Source: an uncultured Campylobacter sp.
Lineage (GTDB): Bacteria; Campylobacterota; Campylobacteria; Campylobacterales; Campylobacteraceae
Length of the DNA stretch: 6,304 bases
Assembly: GCA_938046705.1 (NCBI GenBank)
Contig: CALIWP010000316.1
Coordinates: forward strand, 1 to 6,304
Reading direction: 5' to 3'
The notes under the pieces were generated by a model. It searched no databases. It worked only from the letters and a program-made list of their open reading frames with translations, and was not told where the DNA came from. Positions 6,061 through 6,304 of the stretch are shown one piece after another. A program made the translations under genes and the position numbers. How positions within the stretch are numbered: the first letter of the stretch is position 1; every line of letters starts with the position of its first letter.

Positions 6061-6068
6061 CTTCCTTT
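6061..6068 (-). promoter_or_regulatory. Ribosome binding site of nhaA
   Basis: On the minus strand the sequence reads AAAGGAAG followed by CAAA and the ATG, a good site that confirms the start at 6056. Confidence 0.65.
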
Positions 6069-6084
6069 TCATAAAATTTTAAGG

Positions 6085-6090
6085 ATTATA
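6085..6090 (-). promoter_or_regulatory. -10 box of nhaA (TATAAT)
   Basis: The minus strand reads CGCTATAATCC, a perfect -10 about 28 nt before the nhaA ATG. A -35 at the usual distance would be 6108-6113 (TTCATG on this strand), a poor match. It is one arm of a 9-bp inverted repeat with the opposing -10. Confidence 0.6.
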
Positions 6091-6130
6091 GCGTATTTTT
6101 ACGGTCACATGAAATCCAGACGAATTTAGC

Positions 6131-6136
6131 TATAAT
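6131..6136 (+). promoter_or_regulatory. -10 box of the gene at 6244 (TATAAT)
   Basis: AGCTATAATCA is a perfect -10 on the plus strand, predicting transcription from about 6143 and a leader of about 100 nt. The spacing puts its -35 at 6108-6113, the same hexamer that serves the divergent nhaA promoter. Confidence 0.55.
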
Positions 6137-6149
6137 CAGGTCAAATTTA

Positions 6150-6222
6150 AAGGCAAAATTTGGTAGGCGCATCGCTAAATTTTGCTTTGTCTTGTTACTT
6201 CTTTGCGCCTAAGAGAGGGCGC
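6150..6222 (+). promoter_or_regulatory. Candidate structured leader with possible pseudoknot
   Basis: Three pairings are visible in the predicted leader. Stem A joins 6150-6161 with 6177-6188 (12 bp, one G-T wobble). Stem B joins TAGGCGCA in the loop of stem A (6164-6171) with TGCGCCTA downstream (6204-6211), 8 bp, which together with stem A would make an H-type pseudoknot. Stem C joins GCGCC (6205-6209) with GGCGC (6218-6222), uses the same bases as stem B and so is mutually exclusive with it. The ribosome binding site follows at 6233-6238. Pairings are seen; a regulatory role is inference, and I do not recognise a known riboswitch class. Confidence 0.4.
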
Positions 6223-6232
6223 TTTATAAATT

Positions 6233-6238
6233 AAGGAG
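6233..6238 (+). promoter_or_regulatory. Ribosome binding site of the partial gene at 6244
   Basis: AAGGAG lies 5 nt before the ATG, a strong site that shows the reading frame at the window edge is a real gene start. Confidence 0.75.
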
Positions 6239-6243
6239 CGAAA

Positions 6244-6304
6244 ATGAACGAAATTTTAGATATCTGTAAGCGCGCAAAGGCCGCTTGCGGCGAGCTTTTG
6301 AGAC
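6244..6304 (+). CDS. proA: N-terminal fragment, probably gamma-glutamyl phosphate reductase
   Basis: Only the first 20 codons are present: MNEILDICKRAKAACGELLR, running off the window. The amphipathic N-terminal helix with an AKAA motif followed by a short gap and a leucine pair resembles the start of ProA proteins (an ArAKaASReLa-type pattern). ProA reduces gamma-glutamyl phosphate, the product of the ProB encoded at 2905, to glutamate semialdehyde, which fits the location. The strong ribosome binding site and upstream TATAAT support a real gene. Twenty residues are too few for a firm call, and another protein with a lysine/alanine-rich helix at its start is possible. Confidence 0.5.
   Translation, partial: MNEILDICKRAKAACGELLR

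Noticed and set aside
5827..6072. Minus-strand frame overlapping the nhaA start
   Set aside because: Arginine-rich out-of-frame reading of nhaA, whose own start and residues are unambiguous.
6223..6232. TTTATAAATT after the 6205-6222 hairpin as terminator tail or second -10
   Set aside because: The T run is interrupted and short for a terminator, and a start from this -10 would begin inside the ribosome binding site.

Overview
The window looks like the chromosome of an epsilonproteobacterium, most likely a Campylobacter of the moderate-GC group (rectus/showae/curvus/gracilis type). The reasons are dense AAATTT words inside and outside genes, TATAAT promoters without a recognisable -35, tightly packed genes, and respiratory multihaem cytochromes c. 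The species call is inference.

Layout. Positions 1-127 are non-coding and hold a 12-bp imperfect inverted repeat and a good ribosome binding site. Positions 128-1887 (+) form a three-gene operon: a periplasmic tetrahaem cytochrome c of the small Shewanella type, a membrane-anchored NapC/NrfH-type tetrahaem quinol dehydrogenase (ATGA overlap), and an OmpR-type response regulator 6 nt further on. Together they look like the electron-delivery part of a quinol-to-periplasm respiratory chain. The terminal reductase is not in the window, and a flavocytochrome-c-like fumarate/methacrylate-type reductase is a reasonable guess. The regulator gene ends back to back (TAGCTA) with a convergent ABC ATPase gene of the FecE type (1888-2649, -). 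Just upstream of that ATPase is only the last ~50-67 residues of a FecCD permease (2646-2849), so a siderophore/haem/cobalamin-type importer has been truncated. The proB promoter now lies directly against the remnant.

proB (2905-4032, +) encodes a full-length glutamate 5-kinase with a C-terminal PUA domain. A 220-bp spacer rich in AAATTT words and palindromes follows, then an unrecognised four-helix membrane protein (4253-4858, +). That gene converges on nhaA (4875-6056, -), a Na+/H+ antiporter with all key residues. A perfect 11-bp terminator hairpin between them contains both stop codons. Beyond nhaA are two divergent TATAAT boxes in a symmetric arrangement, a ~100-nt leader with a possible pseudoknot, and the first 20 codons of a gene that is probably proA (6244 to the edge).

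The points most worth a second look are the candidate structured leader before the putative proA, the decapitated permease beside an intact ATPase, the cytochrome-regulator operon with a degenerate receiver, and the finding that nearly every AATT in the window sits in RAATTY context. I saw no tRNA, rRNA, CRISPR array, insertion sequence or prophage feature.
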